Source: Actinostola sp. cb2023 (taxonomy: Eukaryota; Cnidaria; Anthozoa; Actiniaria; Actinostolidae). From it: 64,000 nucleotides of DNA. The notes below the pieces were generated by a model. That model saw nothing but the letters and a program-made list of their open reading frames with translations, ran no database searches and was not told the origin of the DNA. Of the stretch, positions 44,817 through 56,255 are shown one piece after another (position 1 is the stretch's first letter; each line of letters begins with the position of its first letter). The stretch covers positions 574,524-638,523 of the forward strand of contig JAUJYZ010001239.1 of the NCBI GenBank assembly GCA_033675265.1, read 5' to 3'. The position numbers were made by a program, and so were the translations under genes.

Positions 44817-47245
44817 TTACTCGGGCCCTTCCGAAGGAAGCCCGAGTAATAACATGGCCGGACTTTCTTTTTTTTTAGTTTTTTCATCTTTTTTTTTTCA
44901 TGGTCACGGAATGAAGAAAAAATGCGAAGAATGAAGAAAGAATGCGAAGTATTTGATCGTATCGAGTTTCAAGATTACTCACACAGGACTCAAGTAGACT
45001 TGAATCTTAGTTTTGAAAGCAGCTGTAGATCTTCAAGCTATTAAAGGTCAGGATTCTAGTTCATCGTTCGACGACTAGAAGTGGTAGAAGGACTAGAAGC
45101 TCGTGCTGGATCGAGAGAGAACAAGACGCTCAATGAGCGTACACTCGGGCTTATGAAAAGGACAATGTCAGTTGCGTGAGGAGAGACCTGACAATGACTG
45201 ACAGTTGCGTGACGAGGGAGACTATATGTCTGCCAGATGAAGGGCTATACGATCTCGATTTACGAACTATTGACCTTGCTTTCCTTAAATTGAAGTACGA
45301 TTTTTACGATTCCTTTTCCTTCTGAATTTTTCAAACGTGGAATAAAATAAACATCCATCATGAGTTACTGAAAATAACTCGACTGGCTCGACTGTTTGCA
45401 TGACTTCTGTACATATAGCTTTCTGTCAATAGATGGAGTTATACATGACCGGCGTTGGTCGTGAGTTTAATTATAATGAAACCACGGCGTGACGGCAGTC
45501 ATGCAGCAAGCACTGATCCCAAATTTCGTACATTGATCTTGCTCATGATCATGTTAAAACAATGATTGCATGATCGTGTTTAAAAGGAAGTGATCGATGG
45601 CTCGACTTCGCCATACAACATAGGCTCATCGTAAAGTCCATTCAGAACTAGGAATTTCATTCGAAGTTATGCCCAAATTTCGTACATTGACCTTGCTTAG
45701 TCCGTGGCGTTGATGACGGCCTATTTGCTTTGATGAAGTTTTGAAGTACGATTTTTACGATTCCTTTTCCTTCCGAATGTTTCAAACATGGAATAAAATA
45801 AACTTCAATCATTATATTTCTCAGAAATGTGTTTCATTTTATTGTTGGATACCTTTTAAACGGGTTTTTGAAACCACGGCGTGACGGCAGTCATGCAGCA
45901 AGCACTGATCCCAAATTTCGTAGACTTCGTACATTGATCTTGCTCATGTTAAAACAATGATTGCATGATCGTGTTTAAAAGGAAGTAATCGATGGCTCGA
46001 CTTCGCCATACAACATAGGCTCATCGTAAAGTCCATTCAGAACTAGGAATTTCATTCAGTCCAAGCTCTCCGTTATTATTTGGCTGTTTTAGTTTTCATT
46101 TCGGATTTCATTTGCTGTCGAAATTCGAATATATCCAGGATGCTTCAAGTAATCGCTCGATGGGAACCCGCATATATTTTGGGACAGAGTGTAGCTTGCT
46201 TTCTTATCTGCTGAGTAATCTTGGAACTCGATACGATCACATACTTCGCATTTTTTGTACCGATAAGATCACATACTTCACATTTTGTGTCCTACGAAGA
46301 AAAATAATGATAGAAGAAAACGCATTTTCTAACTCGGGCTTCCTTCGGAAGGGCCCGAGTAACAAGTCATCTTTCAGCAGATAAGGGAAAACAAACGACA
46401 CACAGGACTGTTAGTTTTTTTTTACTGACAATTGTTTTGAAATTAAACAGTGTTTGCATGATACTGAAAATGTAGGTTTCTCCGTGTTCTTTTCAGTACG
46501 ATTACAGTTGTGTGATCCTTGTGAGTCATACATCTATTACGCGACCTAATTTTAGAACCGCCGCGTAGCGCTATTTAAAACAGAATTTCCACGCTCAAAA
46601 CAGGTCAGTGAACGGCAAAAATACAATCGAAATCAAAACGTCCTTAGATTTTAGGGATCTATTACAGAAGAAGACGCTCAATGAGCGTAGTCGGGCATTA
46701 TGAAAATGACAGTTGCGTGACGAGGGAGACTATTTGTGTCGGTGAGCATCGATAAAGATATCCGACTCTTCAAGGTACGTGTGTGGTACGTCTTTAAACG
46801 TACTTGAGGTCACTTGAGGTCACATCTTAAATCTAACAGAAGCAGCTTTTGATTTTTATCGATAATTCCTTTCTGATTTCGAGATAAATCGAACAAGATC
46901 TTTCAATGTATAGGCAGAGACAGCAGATTGGTCGAGCTTTGTCACATCATACCGTAGTCTGAATCAACTGTTTATTTAAAATATACGAAGTTCGACTTTC
47001 CTCTGCGATAACAAAGAAACCAAAGACGTTATCAGAACCGTCTGACCATGAATATGAATCTCAACTGGACGTTCCAAGTACGTGCTACGGGAGTACGATT
47101 CGGAGATTTTTATCTATGCTCACCGACACATATATACATAGTCTCCCTCGTCACGCAACTGCCAGTCATTGTCAGGTCCCTCCTCACGCAACTGACATTG
47201 TCCTTTTCATAATGCCCGAGTGTACGCTCATTGAGCGTCTTGTTA
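44817..47245. mobile_element. Composite of ACTCGGG/GAGCGT foldback repeats
   Basis: Hairpins TACTCGGGCCCTTCC/GGAAGCCCGAGTA stand at 44819-44850 and, as CTCGGGCTTCC/GGAAGGGCCCGAG, at 46333-46365. The family motifs GACGCTCAATGAGCGTA and TTGCGTGACGAGGGAGACTA occur on the plus strand at 45125 and 46676, and inverted at 47140-47245, so the outer parts are inverted relative to each other. Inside is a direct duplication of about 390-450 bp (45290-45660 and 45742-46060; for example CCACGGCGTGACGGCAGTCA at 45482 and 45872). No ORF recognised. An old, rearranged foldback element. Confidence 0.6.
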
Positions 47246-48467
47246 AGTTAAGTTTAACTATATTGAGCATTTTTGTCGGACTTTGCTGATAAAAATAGCA
47301 ACAGTATAAAATATTGCATTATTATCGGCATTTGTAATGCTTTTATGGTCAGCGGCTAAGCGCATGCTCGTGCAAAATGCCCCTCTCTTCGTACGATACA
47401 CTGATTTAATTTCACTTCAATTATTTATTGATTAGCTTTACAACTAGTCAAAACAGTTATAAACACAAAAACATTTCAAATAAAACTATAAGGCAACAAA
47501 AAGAGGAAAGTTGAAAGGAATTAGAATATTACATTACAATAGTCCCATTACATGATGAAAATAACTCCAAAACAAAAATTAGCAAACGCGTATGAAAAAA
47601 ATTATTGTGAACAAATGCAGAGATGATAGATTAGAAATTGATGTGTTTCTTCTTCTCAGAATAAGAAAACCGGGCCTCTTGGCCATGGCACAGGCAGACC
47701 AACCATTGCTTCCGAGGCTACTTATATTGAACTAGACGCTCCACGTAGTGCGCACTCGATGGGCTGAGAATAGCTGCCGTAAAATGTTGTAAATTGACTT
47801 CTAAACCTCATTAATAATTCATGAGCAATCGATCCAACCAGGTTGGTTGAATCGGCCACATGCATGGATCTCTATACCCCGATACAGACACTGATGAATA
47901 AAACATTAGTGCTGTATCACTGACACAGCACTAATGTTTTATTACAGTGTGACTACACCAACCAAGACCACCCAAACAAACTTTCATACAAATTAACCAA
48001 TCATAATTGAGTATTTAAACAATAGAATCTGCACAAATTTTCAAATTTTCGCTTTAAAAGCATATAACATTTTACTTTCTATGTGTATGTATCTGATCAA
48101 GAGTGAACAAGAAACAGTTTAAATTGTAGAATTCGACATCATTCTGTTATTCAGCGTCACAAATGTGATTAGAAAATTTGATTCAAATTTTTTTTGGTTG
48201 GCCTTCGGTTGGTGTAGTCGTGGAATAGTAGCGGTCTAAAAACCAGTCAAAGGCTAGATTTTTCTTTCACTTACCTTGTCACAAATTGACATTTGTTTCA
48301 CTTTATCATTCAGCTTGTTATATTCAAAAATATTGATCGAGGTAGATGCCCTAAGTTCGGCCAGGTTGCCAAAAATTCCGGCCATAAATAAGCAGGAATT
48401 GCTCGCTAAGTTTTACATTATCTTCCATCGTTTTAACTATTTGTTTTCCGCATTGCTATAATAAAGG

Positions 48468-48468
<1 letters not shown>
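47246..48468. other. Noncoding stretch
   Basis: Contains the perfect hairpin at 47897-47943 inside a larger inverted repeat (GACTACACCAACC near 47952 against GGTTGGTGTAGTC near 48208). No gene recognised. Confidence 0.4.
47897..47943. repeat. Perfect 19-bp hairpin
   Basis: AATAAAACATTAGTGCTGT, nine bases, then the exact reverse complement. It could be a small foldback core. It is not followed by a T-run terminator and not in a known RNA gene. Confidence 0.8.
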
Positions 48469-48553
<85 letters not shown>

Positions 48554-48610
48554 GTTCTTTTAATTAAAATTAAACGCACTAAATATTGATATCAGTGCTT
48601 TTTACAACTG
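48469..48610 (-). repeat. (ATT)n-tailed retroelement 3' end
   Basis: About 84 bp of AAT repeats (minus strand ATT), joined to GTGCGTTTAATTTTAATT and AAAGAACG. It has the same layout as 33567-33660. Probably the 3' terminus of a SINE or LINE on the minus strand. Confidence 0.5.
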
Positions 48611-48935
48611 AGTGAAAGAAAAATAAAACTTTAAAGTCATTCTACATGAAAAGATTGTAAAGATAAATTGTCCAAAAAAAGACCCCCCTCTACTTCATTG
48701 GGAACCCTGTCTAATAGTAATGGGTCTCTCCTGCGCCCGCAATGACATCTGGGGTACTTATCATTTCCCCGCGGAAAAACTAGAAATTCCGCTTTGAAAA
48801 TCAAATTGTATGTGTACTTCCGATCGGAATGTTCTGGAAAACTCGGGCTTCGAATTCCGTTCATGATTGTTTTTCTTTGTGTCCAACGCTACTGATTAGC
48901 GTTGTATTTCTGCCAAATATAATCTGTTTCGTGCC

Positions 48936-49115
48936 CATGAAACAGGACATGGAATCTCCTGGAAGAACATTAAGATTATTGGAAAAGAGAGTAGATGGCA
49001 TCAAAGAAAGTGGTCAGAGTTTTGGCACATTGCCAGTCACAATGACTCCATCGCTAACATAGTCAGTGGAAGGATTTTGCTATCCACCTACATGCCACTA
49101 ATTAACAAGCAATAA
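48936..49115 (+). pseudogene. Penelope-like element C-terminal fragment
   Basis: An open frame of 59 codons ending in TAA reads HETGHGISWKNIKIIGKESR, then WHQRKWSEFWHIASHNDSIA, NIVSGRILLSTYMPLINKQ. The H..GH.I.W...KII..E..W..RK..E..HI......N...GR.L pattern is the C-terminal end of Penelope-like retroelement proteins, downstream of the GIY-YIG nuclease. The rest of the ORF is not found upstream, so this is a 5'-truncated remnant. Family call from motif recognition. Confidence 0.5.
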
Positions 49116-49139
49116 TTGTGTAGTCTATTTATTTATTTT

Positions 49140-49320
49140 TTATTCATCCATCCATTCATGTACTCATTCTTTCGTTCATTCATTAGTTCATTTATTCATT
49201 CATACGTTCATTCATTATTTCATTTATTCATTCATTCATTCATTCATTCATTCATTCATTCATTCATTCATTCGTTAATTCATTCATTTATTCATTCATT
49301 CGTTTACTCATTCATATATT
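49140..49320. repeat. (TTCA)n microsatellite
   Basis: About 180 bp of TTCA with variants (TTCG, TTTA). The frame it opens is a low-complexity artefact. Confidence 0.95.
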
Positions 49321-49599
49321 TCATTTTTATTTTTATAGTTTATCGCGCACTGGTTTCGTCTTTTGGCTACCTTTCTATTTATTATTTTCAATTCTTACGT
49401 TAATATTTCATTTTCTATTCCTCGCGCACCTTTTTCATTCATTCTATTTACTCTATATTCAGTAACTCTAGCGTTGTTCGATTTTGCTTGCTTTGCTCAA
49501 GCTTGTTCAGTTTGTTGGCGCACGAGCTTGCTTGTTTGGTGGCGTTTGTTTGTGTTCGCATACTTATAGCCATTGTAATTAGATTTTAAGCATTTAGCC

Positions 49600-49624
49600 C
49601 TGAAGATGGGCGCTTAGCCCGAAA
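49600..49624 (+). ncRNA. Hammerhead-like core (candidate)
   Basis: CTGAAGA, a stem-loop TGGGC-GCTTA-GCCC, then GAAA gives the order CUGANGA, stem II, GAAA of a hammerhead ribozyme core. It lies 485 bp downstream of a Penelope-like fragment, and Penelope-like elements are known to carry hammerhead motifs. Stems I and III and a cleavage site cannot be assigned with confidence, and one base (T) separates CTGAAGA from the stem. It may be only a structural 3' motif. Confidence 0.3.
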
Positions 49625-49927
49625 GCTTGGCAGTTTTTATTAACACTAAGGTTGAAGATACAAAATTGTTGTCAATTGGAGTATCGTTTATAAAAAAAAT
49701 TTGATCTGCTGATCCATTGATAAAATATCGACGATAAAGCGTTTGCTTACGCCTATATTCTTTTTTTGAAAACTTTGTGAGGGGAGCATGTTATCAACAA
49801 TCGAGTTGAAGGCAAGAAAAAAATTGTCGCACGATTACCATTCGTATCCTCGTTCAAGTTCCAATTCAGTTGATTTTAAATCGTCTAGGAATGTTGCTCG
49901 TTTTTCTTTTGGATAGTTTTGCAGTCA

Positions 49928-50642
49928 CTAAAGTGTATATGACACGAATTGTTTTCTTTTGAAAATCGATTACATATGAAGTGAATAGTGGGATGTTTCA
50001 GTATTTTGTGATTGAAATCGTGATATACTAAAAAGTATTCGGTGACGTCAGAGTGGTTTTAATTTATAATACAAAAGCGCCATTGTGCAAATTATTGATA
50101 TTTTTAATCTGGCAAAAAGTTTTCTACAACTTATATGCATGATGTTAATTTTGTTTTTCTATTTCAGAAAAGAGTGCTGCTTGAGCAAATATACCTATTC
50201 CAAAAATCATTGTCCCCGTCGAGAAGCTGATGACCGCAAAGGACTTTGGGACTTTCTCCTTATTCATTTATTCACCCGTAGACATTTTGACAACATGCAT
50301 TTTCAAATGGCCGAATAGTTCCAAATGATTGCTATTCAACGCTCGTAGGGATAACTTCTCAAGTACGACGAATAATTAAATTAATTAGGAGATTCCCAAA
50401 ATCCTTTGCGGTCATCAGCTTGTTGCTTGTTGCTTTCGGCCCGGACAACGATATTTGGAATAGGTGTATAAATAAGTTACGGCAAAAACCACTCTAACGT
50501 CACCGAATTAGCATATCACGATTTCAATCCTTTATAACTCGCCAATGCGCAGCTCAAATCACAAAATACTGAACCATCCCACTATTCACTTCATATGTAA
50601 TCGATTTTCAAAAGAAAACAAATCGTGTCATATACACTTTAA
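49928..50642. mobile_element. 715-bp foldback with long inverted arms
   Basis: The left part (AAGTGTATATGACACGAATT, ATCGATTACATATGAAGTGA, GTATTTTGTGATTGAAATCG) is mirrored at 50500-50642. The inner parts (TTGCTTGAGCAAATATACCTATTCC and CCGCAAAGGACTTTGGGA) are mirrored around 50390-50470. Arms are about 260-330 bp around a short centre. No ORF. Its right end overlaps the LINE fragment by a few bases. Confidence 0.75.
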
Positions 50643-51480
50643 CAATAAGAAGAGCGGAAAGTGGTCGGATATATCAGACCTAACTAGAATACCGGATGTA
50701 ATGTTTTTGTCAATAGCGTTGGTGTGAATATGGTCAATTAATGTATTTGAGTGCTCGGTAACTCGAGTAATAACAGGGAAACAAAGAATTGTAGATAACA
50801 TATCAAGATAATCGGAAGTATCCTGATGAGAGTCAAATTTGAGAAGATCTATATTTATATCTCCAACCATAACCAGGTGTTTATTTTCGTTTGAAATGTT
50901 ATGCAAATTACTCGATAAATTCTCCTTGAAATCATCCGAGTTCGCACGAGGGTGTCTATATTAAATAGCACCTATTATAATATTTTTATCTTTGGAGGAG
51001 GTTATTTCTATCCATAAATTTTTACATTCAGCGGTTGTCAAATTTAGAAATACAAACCATTCAAAGGCATAATAAAACAACTTCCGGTTCAGAGCCTCGT
51101 TTTCATGTCAATGAAATACTGGACCTCAAATAAAGTCGATTTTGAGGATGTTCCCGTGCGTAGATTTTGGGAGACTTTCAGTATGTTATTCTAGACGGTA
51201 TTCCGGACTACATAATGCAGAAAAACCTTCTGTTGCAATTAGTGGCAGGTCTATCAGTAAAATGACTGGACTATTAATAAGGAGTATGAGATGGAATTAT
51301 GAATATATAATCCATGCATGAGTTGGAGAATCATGCCTAAGAAAGGTGTAATTTGGTAAATCGATAAGTACTATATGTTGAGTTGGGTTGAAGTCTCGTT
51401 TCACTTGATGCAATAGAGCAGATTTCGTATGACTGTGAAAAACCACGGCACACGGCACGGTCAAAGCAAGAGATGCCAAT
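50628..51480 (-). pseudogene. LINE endonuclease (APE-type) fragment
   Basis: Pieces of an ORF2 endonuclease appear in order on the minus strand: HIVLIDLPNYTFLRHDSPTH (51297-51400), KNLWIEITSSKDKNIIIGAI then YRHPRANSDDF, and HLVMVGDINIDLLKFDSHQD to GILVRSDISDHFPLF. GDxNxD and the final SDH are catalytic EEP motifs. A stop codon interrupts between GAI and YRHPR, and the segment 51060-51300 is shifted. Reverse transcriptase is absent. A decayed non-LTR retrotransposon, of the CR1/L2 kind by the look of the motifs. Confidence 0.7.
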
Positions 51481-51639
51481 CATATAGCTGATTATACTGT
51501 TTTGATAAACTTCTAGTATTACAATGAAATAACGAGAGGGAGTTGTCTTTTTCTAAATTATCTAGTGATTCATTCATGTCATCAAGAATATTTAGAAGAA
51601 ATAATGGGCGATATATATATTATCAGGATCCTTTCTCTC

Positions 51640-51712
51640 GTTATCACAAAGTGTTGTGTAGATAAGCGAAAGGTCGTGTGTTCGATTCCAGGTTCATTCA
51701 TTTATCAAAAAT
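51640..51712 (+). repeat. tRNA-like SINE head remnant
   Basis: TGTAGATAAGCGAAAGGTCG, then GTGTTCGATTCCAGG (a pol III B box) and a TTTATCAAA tail like that of the module at 55814-55900. No good A box; a degenerate tRNA-derived repeat rather than a tRNA gene. Confidence 0.4.
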
Positions 51713-51804
51713 ATATATATAAGTTTAATACCCACATATAGATGACCGAGGGAAGAATAGAACGAGGTTAATAACTAGATATAGCCAGGGTCAATATCTG
51801 TATA

Positions 51805-52358
51805 CAGTGGAACCTCTATTAAGGGGACACCCTCGGGACCAGGGAAAGTGTCCCCTTAATGGAGGTGTTCCCTAAACAGAGGTTGGGCGGGGTTTGTTAA
51901 TAATTATAACTAAACAAAAATGCCTGTTTTCTTTACTTGGAATGCAGCCATTTATTTATTCAACAGTCAAATGCATGACTTAAAGCAACTTTGGACTGTT
52001 TAAATTGCGATTTGACTTGTCGCTTGTAGATTAGTTTAGCCGGGTAATTATATGATTACCAATTACTGTAATAATATTCATTAATTTTTTTACAGACAAT
52101 TACATTTGCAATTCAAGTGCACTGCAGCGTGTAAATTACCTTCTTAGCCAATCAGAATCGATAAATGTTTTCATGTACTGTATATTATTATTAGTAGTTG
52201 TTGTCCCCTTAATGGAGGTTAAAATAGCGCTTGGGACGCTCAAAAAGTGTCCCCGTCCCCTTAATAGAGGTGGTAAATACAAAGATTATATGAGTGTTTT
52301 GCCGGGACCTGGAAAAGTGTCCCCTGAATAGAGGTGACCCAAAGTAGAGGTTCCACTG
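51805..52358. mobile_element. pogo/Tigger-like MITE, second copy type
   Basis: CAGTGGAACCTC follows TA (51803-51804), and GAGGTTCCACTG precedes TA (52359-52360). Subterminal GTGTCCCCTTAAT/GAGGT motifs are repeated inside. 554 bp, no ORF. The perfect ends and TA target support a pogo/Tigger non-autonomous element. Confidence 0.8.
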
Positions 52359-52465
52359 TATTACCCTTGCATTCGTAATGAGCAGGGCAATATGGGATAT
52401 AAAGCCCTACAAAAAAAACAAAGAAAACCGTGTCAATCAGATAATAAGTAATAGATATATACAAT

Positions 52466-52645
52466 ATGAGCGGCCGATCTGTATGGGATTTACAAACTCG
52501 AGCCGTAGGAGAGAGTTTGTTAATCCCATACAGATCGGACGCGAATATTTAGCAATTATTGGACGAGGTTGAACAAAATATCGTGATTTGTCAGTGACAA
52601 GCAGTTCGGCAGAGGCAAATAATTATCTGCGAGCCACTGACAAAA
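52466..52645. repeat. Two adjacent hairpins
   Basis: CCGATCTGTATGGGATT/AATCCCATACAGATCGG (52466-52540) is followed by CAAAATATCGTGATTTTGTC-type arms (AAATATCGTGATTTGTCAGTG and CACTGACAAAATCACGATATTT, about 52575-52656). Noncoding foldback sequence. Confidence 0.7.
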
Positions 52646-53176
52646 TCACGATATTTTGCAAAACCGAGTTCAATATTTGTTTTATCAATCACTGCGTTAT
52701 TTTCTCTCACCTAAAGCAACAACTCTGGAAAAATCGAGCTGCCAATGTTGAGGAGAACGAAAAACACTTATTCGTAGGAAGTTATCTGCAGTGACGTAGT
52801 CGTCTCTCGACCAATGAAAATCACAGAGAAAATAATGTGAATGATAATGTATCTTACTTATAAGAATCCAACGATGTATAAGTGGATGTTTTACTATAAT
52901 TTGGATGATAGAAGCAGTTTGGCCGAGAAAATCCAAGTTAAAGCTGAATGCAAATGAGGACGATTCTGTATCCGATTTACAGATGTCTGCTACGCTTATG
53001 ATTTCTATTGTATTTCCCTCATTAATTATTCATGATTCGATAATAAACAATACAAACACTTTAGAATTCCACGGGTTTTCAGTGCTTGTAATTAGAGGCT
53101 AACACTGAGCAAAGGTGTTTAGCTATACAGTTATAACCGGCGATAAACAAGTGTTTATATACAATGTTGTTATTAT

Positions 53177-53412
53177 CGTTGCTATAGAGAAAGATACTGA
53201 TTCACCCTTTGCTTCGAATTTAACCTAAGCTCTATTACAGTTATAACCCGGCGATAAATTAGTTAATTAGTATGTATAGTAATTATTTATTTAGCATTTA
53301 GAATTTTATATACATAGTTTTTATTTTTATTTTCATTGTTTTACACACGACCCCACAAGCTTTTCAGCTTTAATTTTAATCGTGTATAAATAAAGTTATT
53401 ATATTGTATTGT
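53177..53412 (+). mobile_element. 5'-truncated LINE 3' end with 34-bp target duplication
   Basis: The segment ends in a LINE-like 3' UTR (CACACGACCCCACAAGC, TGTATAAATAAAGTTATT) and a short TTGTAT tail. It is flanked by exact 34-bp direct repeats (53143-53176 and 53413-53446, starting ATAAACAAGTGTTTATATAC). This is the expected product of target-primed insertion. Some duplicated sequence near the 5' junction makes the left limit less certain. Confidence 0.55.
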
Positions 53413-53446
53413 ATAAACAAGTGTTTATATACAATGTTGTTATTAT

Positions 53447-54089
53447 ATTAAAAGCTAATTCACCCGGTTGCTAGTTTCAAAATATACTTCGCAAAGAAGT
53501 ACAGATGTTGTTTTGACTCAAAGAGAATAGTAGAATAGTCAAACTTTGGTTCTGAAGGTGTTTTAACGACCACTGGGAATTATTGTTCCCAAAGCAGAAT
53601 GATTGACAAGTGTAAAAACTACTACACTCTATTGGGAAATTAAATGTTCATGAACCAATCAAAATCAACACAAACGATCACACATATTAATTAGGCTAGC
53701 TGACTCACTTGTAGGCTCCCGGCCTAAATGTCCGCGAGAACATGTGTTCAGTTTACGGCATTAATACATTCTGTAGTTCCATATCCGTATTCCATTCCAG
53801 ATTTTCTAGGGGATCACTTAGCGGCGAGTTTGGGATCACTTAGCGGCGGGGTTCACTTAAGCGGCGTCATCTGATTTAATTTGCATATTGAGATTTCAAA
53901 CCTCTATAACTAATAAACGCAAGGTTCAAATCACAAAATATACTGAACCCACCAACTATTCAGTTTATATTGAATAGATTTTTAAAACAATCTCACATGC
54001 AGGAGGGGTGATAAGATAACTTTTTGTAACATAACGGTGTAACTTTCATGGGATATCTTGAGTTCTAACTTTGAAAAATCGTTGTATTA
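53447..54089. other. Noncoding stretch
   Basis: Holds GATCACTTAGCGGCG repeats (53812-53866) and an inverted fragment of the repeat at 3900-4050 (CACAAAATACTGAACCC type, 53880-54010). No gene recognised. Confidence 0.4.
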
Positions 54090-56080
54090 GAGATGTCCGT
54101 TTTAGCGGCATAAGCTCAAGTTTGGCACAAACTAAGGGACCATTGTTTAAAACCAGTTAGCTGTGACTGCATTTCACAGTCAGTCATTGTTTGTAAAACA
54201 AAGCCGCCGAGGAAAGAATTTGGAAAAGAACAGTCTCCAAAATGATTTTGAATACTTCATAGATAAAATCGGCTAACGCAATGTTTACATTATTTAACCC
54301 AATTCAAAACCTTTGGGAACAAGAGCTTTTATTGTTCCAAACAATTCCATTTCATTTCCATGTATGTCAATGCAGATTTGAAATGGGTCAAAGTATATAA
54401 GAATGTAAACACTGCGTTAGTCGATTTGGTGAGTTTTGACAGAATTACATTCATAATTTATTTACGGTAAATTGTCGAAAGATACGAAACCATCTGGACC
54501 GGCTACTGACCTATACCGGTTTATACAGGAAAATAGAAAATTGGTATAATATTTTACATGTAATACGTCTAGCAGTGTGAGTTCGTAACTATATTCCCAT
54601 TTTTTCATATTCTCATTTTGTTGAGCAGAAATTAAGAAAATAGAGGGTGCCCTTCCAGAGTTATTATCTTCGGTAAAGGAGGCTGCAGAGGCCCATAAAG
54701 TGAGAGAGTACTTTTCAAGATAGTGACTAGACGCAGTGAACATCCTGGTCCCGGATCGTTCATAAAGTGGATAGCGCTATCCGTTGGATCTTTATTGAGT
54801 GGATTAGTTGATGCTGTTATCCATTGAAAGATGTAGCCAACGGATAGCGTTATCCACTCTTTGAACATCCGTCACCTGGATTTCACTAGCGATGCAAGCA
54901 TAGGTACTTGTGTAGCCAGTATCAATATAAATAGCAGCTCTCAGAAAAAATTTTATTACCTTCGTTGAAATATGCCATTGTCAGAATGCTGTATTCATGT
55001 TTTCTTATCTTGCGTCAGTGAAAACTGGCTTAATTACTCCGCATCAAATGAAATTACAGGTGTAAAGCACGATATTTGTCCATAAAATGTTTGCATGTAA
55101 TCATATCAAAAATGAGTTGTAACTCATTTGATCAAGAAGTATATACTTTAATGTTAAAAAGTGTTGACTAATATAGTACGAATCAGACTCTGTGGTCTCC
55201 ATTTCAAGGAAATATGAAATGAGAAGGATGAAAGTAATGCAGGTTGTCATGAAGTTTATTGGTCCAACTACATATCGTGGAAAAGTATAATATTTAAAAT
55301 TAACCTTAATTAGCCTTGCCCCTAAAAATTCCACCCACTCTAGTTGGATCGATAAGGTATGCACCATGATGCAAGAACGCAAAGACACTCGTCTTGTTTA
55401 AAGAGTCTACCTTCCTCGAGCTCCCGGAGGTTTCTTCAACTGATTTTCTTACAATATGGGTTCAAAGATCACATTTCATGGAAACTGTTGAGACTGACAA
55501 AGTATCAAGAAAATAGTTTACAAAGATCTATGTCAGTGTAGGTTATCGACATGTAGCGAGGGGTTATGGGATATATTCACCGAGGTCGCCCGAGGTTAAT
55601 ATATTCCATGCCATTACCCCGAGCGAAAGTTTGACAAAGATTTTCAAACAAAACACGGTCCTATGAGAAAGACGTCATTAATCAGGTTATGGTTCCTGAT
55701 TTCCCAAGTGGAATTGCAAAACAAATGCTTTTCCATTCTGTATACTGTAATGTTAACGAGCTTCATAAAAAAAAACCCAGCTAAAGCATTTTTTGTCCAG
55801 AAATATTTATCAGTTAGCTCAATGGTATACAGTGTACAGTGTGGTCTAGTAAGCCTAAGGTCTTGGGTTCGATTCCCGATATGTCGGTATTTATCAAACA
55901 TTTTTTTCTTCATAAAAAAAAGGTGGAAAAACAAAGAAAACCGTGTCAACTTGAAATTACGAGCTGATAATTCGTTCTCTATTCAAATATTTAGTGTACG
56001 ACTTCTGTAAAGAGAAAATCTATTATAAAATAAATTACGCTTGGCATAGCTTGTGCCAGTGCCGCTAAAACGGACATCCC
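54090..56080. mobile_element. About 2-kb TA-flanked element, left copy of an inverted pair
   Basis: Begins GAGATGTCCGTTTTAGCGGC after TA (54088-54089). Its right end is the inverse of GGGATGTCCGTTTTAGCGGC before TA (56081-56082). Subterminal sequences on both ends share GGCA-AAGCT. It matches the copy at 56256-58216 over nearly its whole length in the opposite direction. It contains a tRNA-like module (55814-55877) and a small foldback (55556-55625). No transposase. Non-autonomous, superfamily unknown. Confidence 0.75.
55814..55877 (+). promoter_or_regulatory. Pol III A/B box module (tRNA-like)
   Basis: A box TTAGCTCAATGG at 55814-55825 and B box GGTTCGATTCCC at 55866-55877, on the plus strand. 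The two arms of a tRNA can be partly drawn, but the acceptor stem does not pair, so this is tRNA-derived, not a tRNA gene. Spacing of about 40 nt is within the pol III range. Confidence 0.6.
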
Positions 56081-56082
56081 TA

Positions 56083-56253
56083 TTTGTAACTGAACTTGTT
56101 CCTTGTTAACCAAACTAATTAACTATCACATTACTATATATGTTATCCAATCATAAAAGAGTAAGCATCGGTTAACGGATTTTGATAGACAGAAGTTGGA
56201 AAATCCACTATCAATAGAACCGTTCATAGCTTGTAAATAAGTAGGAATACTAG
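56083..56253. other. Spacer of the inverted pair
   Basis: About 171 bp of unique AT-rich sequence between the two inverted elements. No feature recognised. Confidence 0.5.
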
Positions 56254-56255
56254 TA

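Noticed and set aside
49116..49403. Ser/Phe/Ile/His-rich 95-codon frame
   Set aside because: Translation of the TTCA microsatellite.
55814..55895. A genuine tRNA gene
   Set aside because: The acceptor stem does not pair and the anticodon arm is poor. Tandem TACAGTGTACAGTG in the D region is not tRNA-like.
55663..56010. 115-codon plus-strand frame, and its mirror at 56382-56672
   Set aside because: Both are the same sequence read from the inverted elements and include translation of the tRNA-like module. No protein motif.
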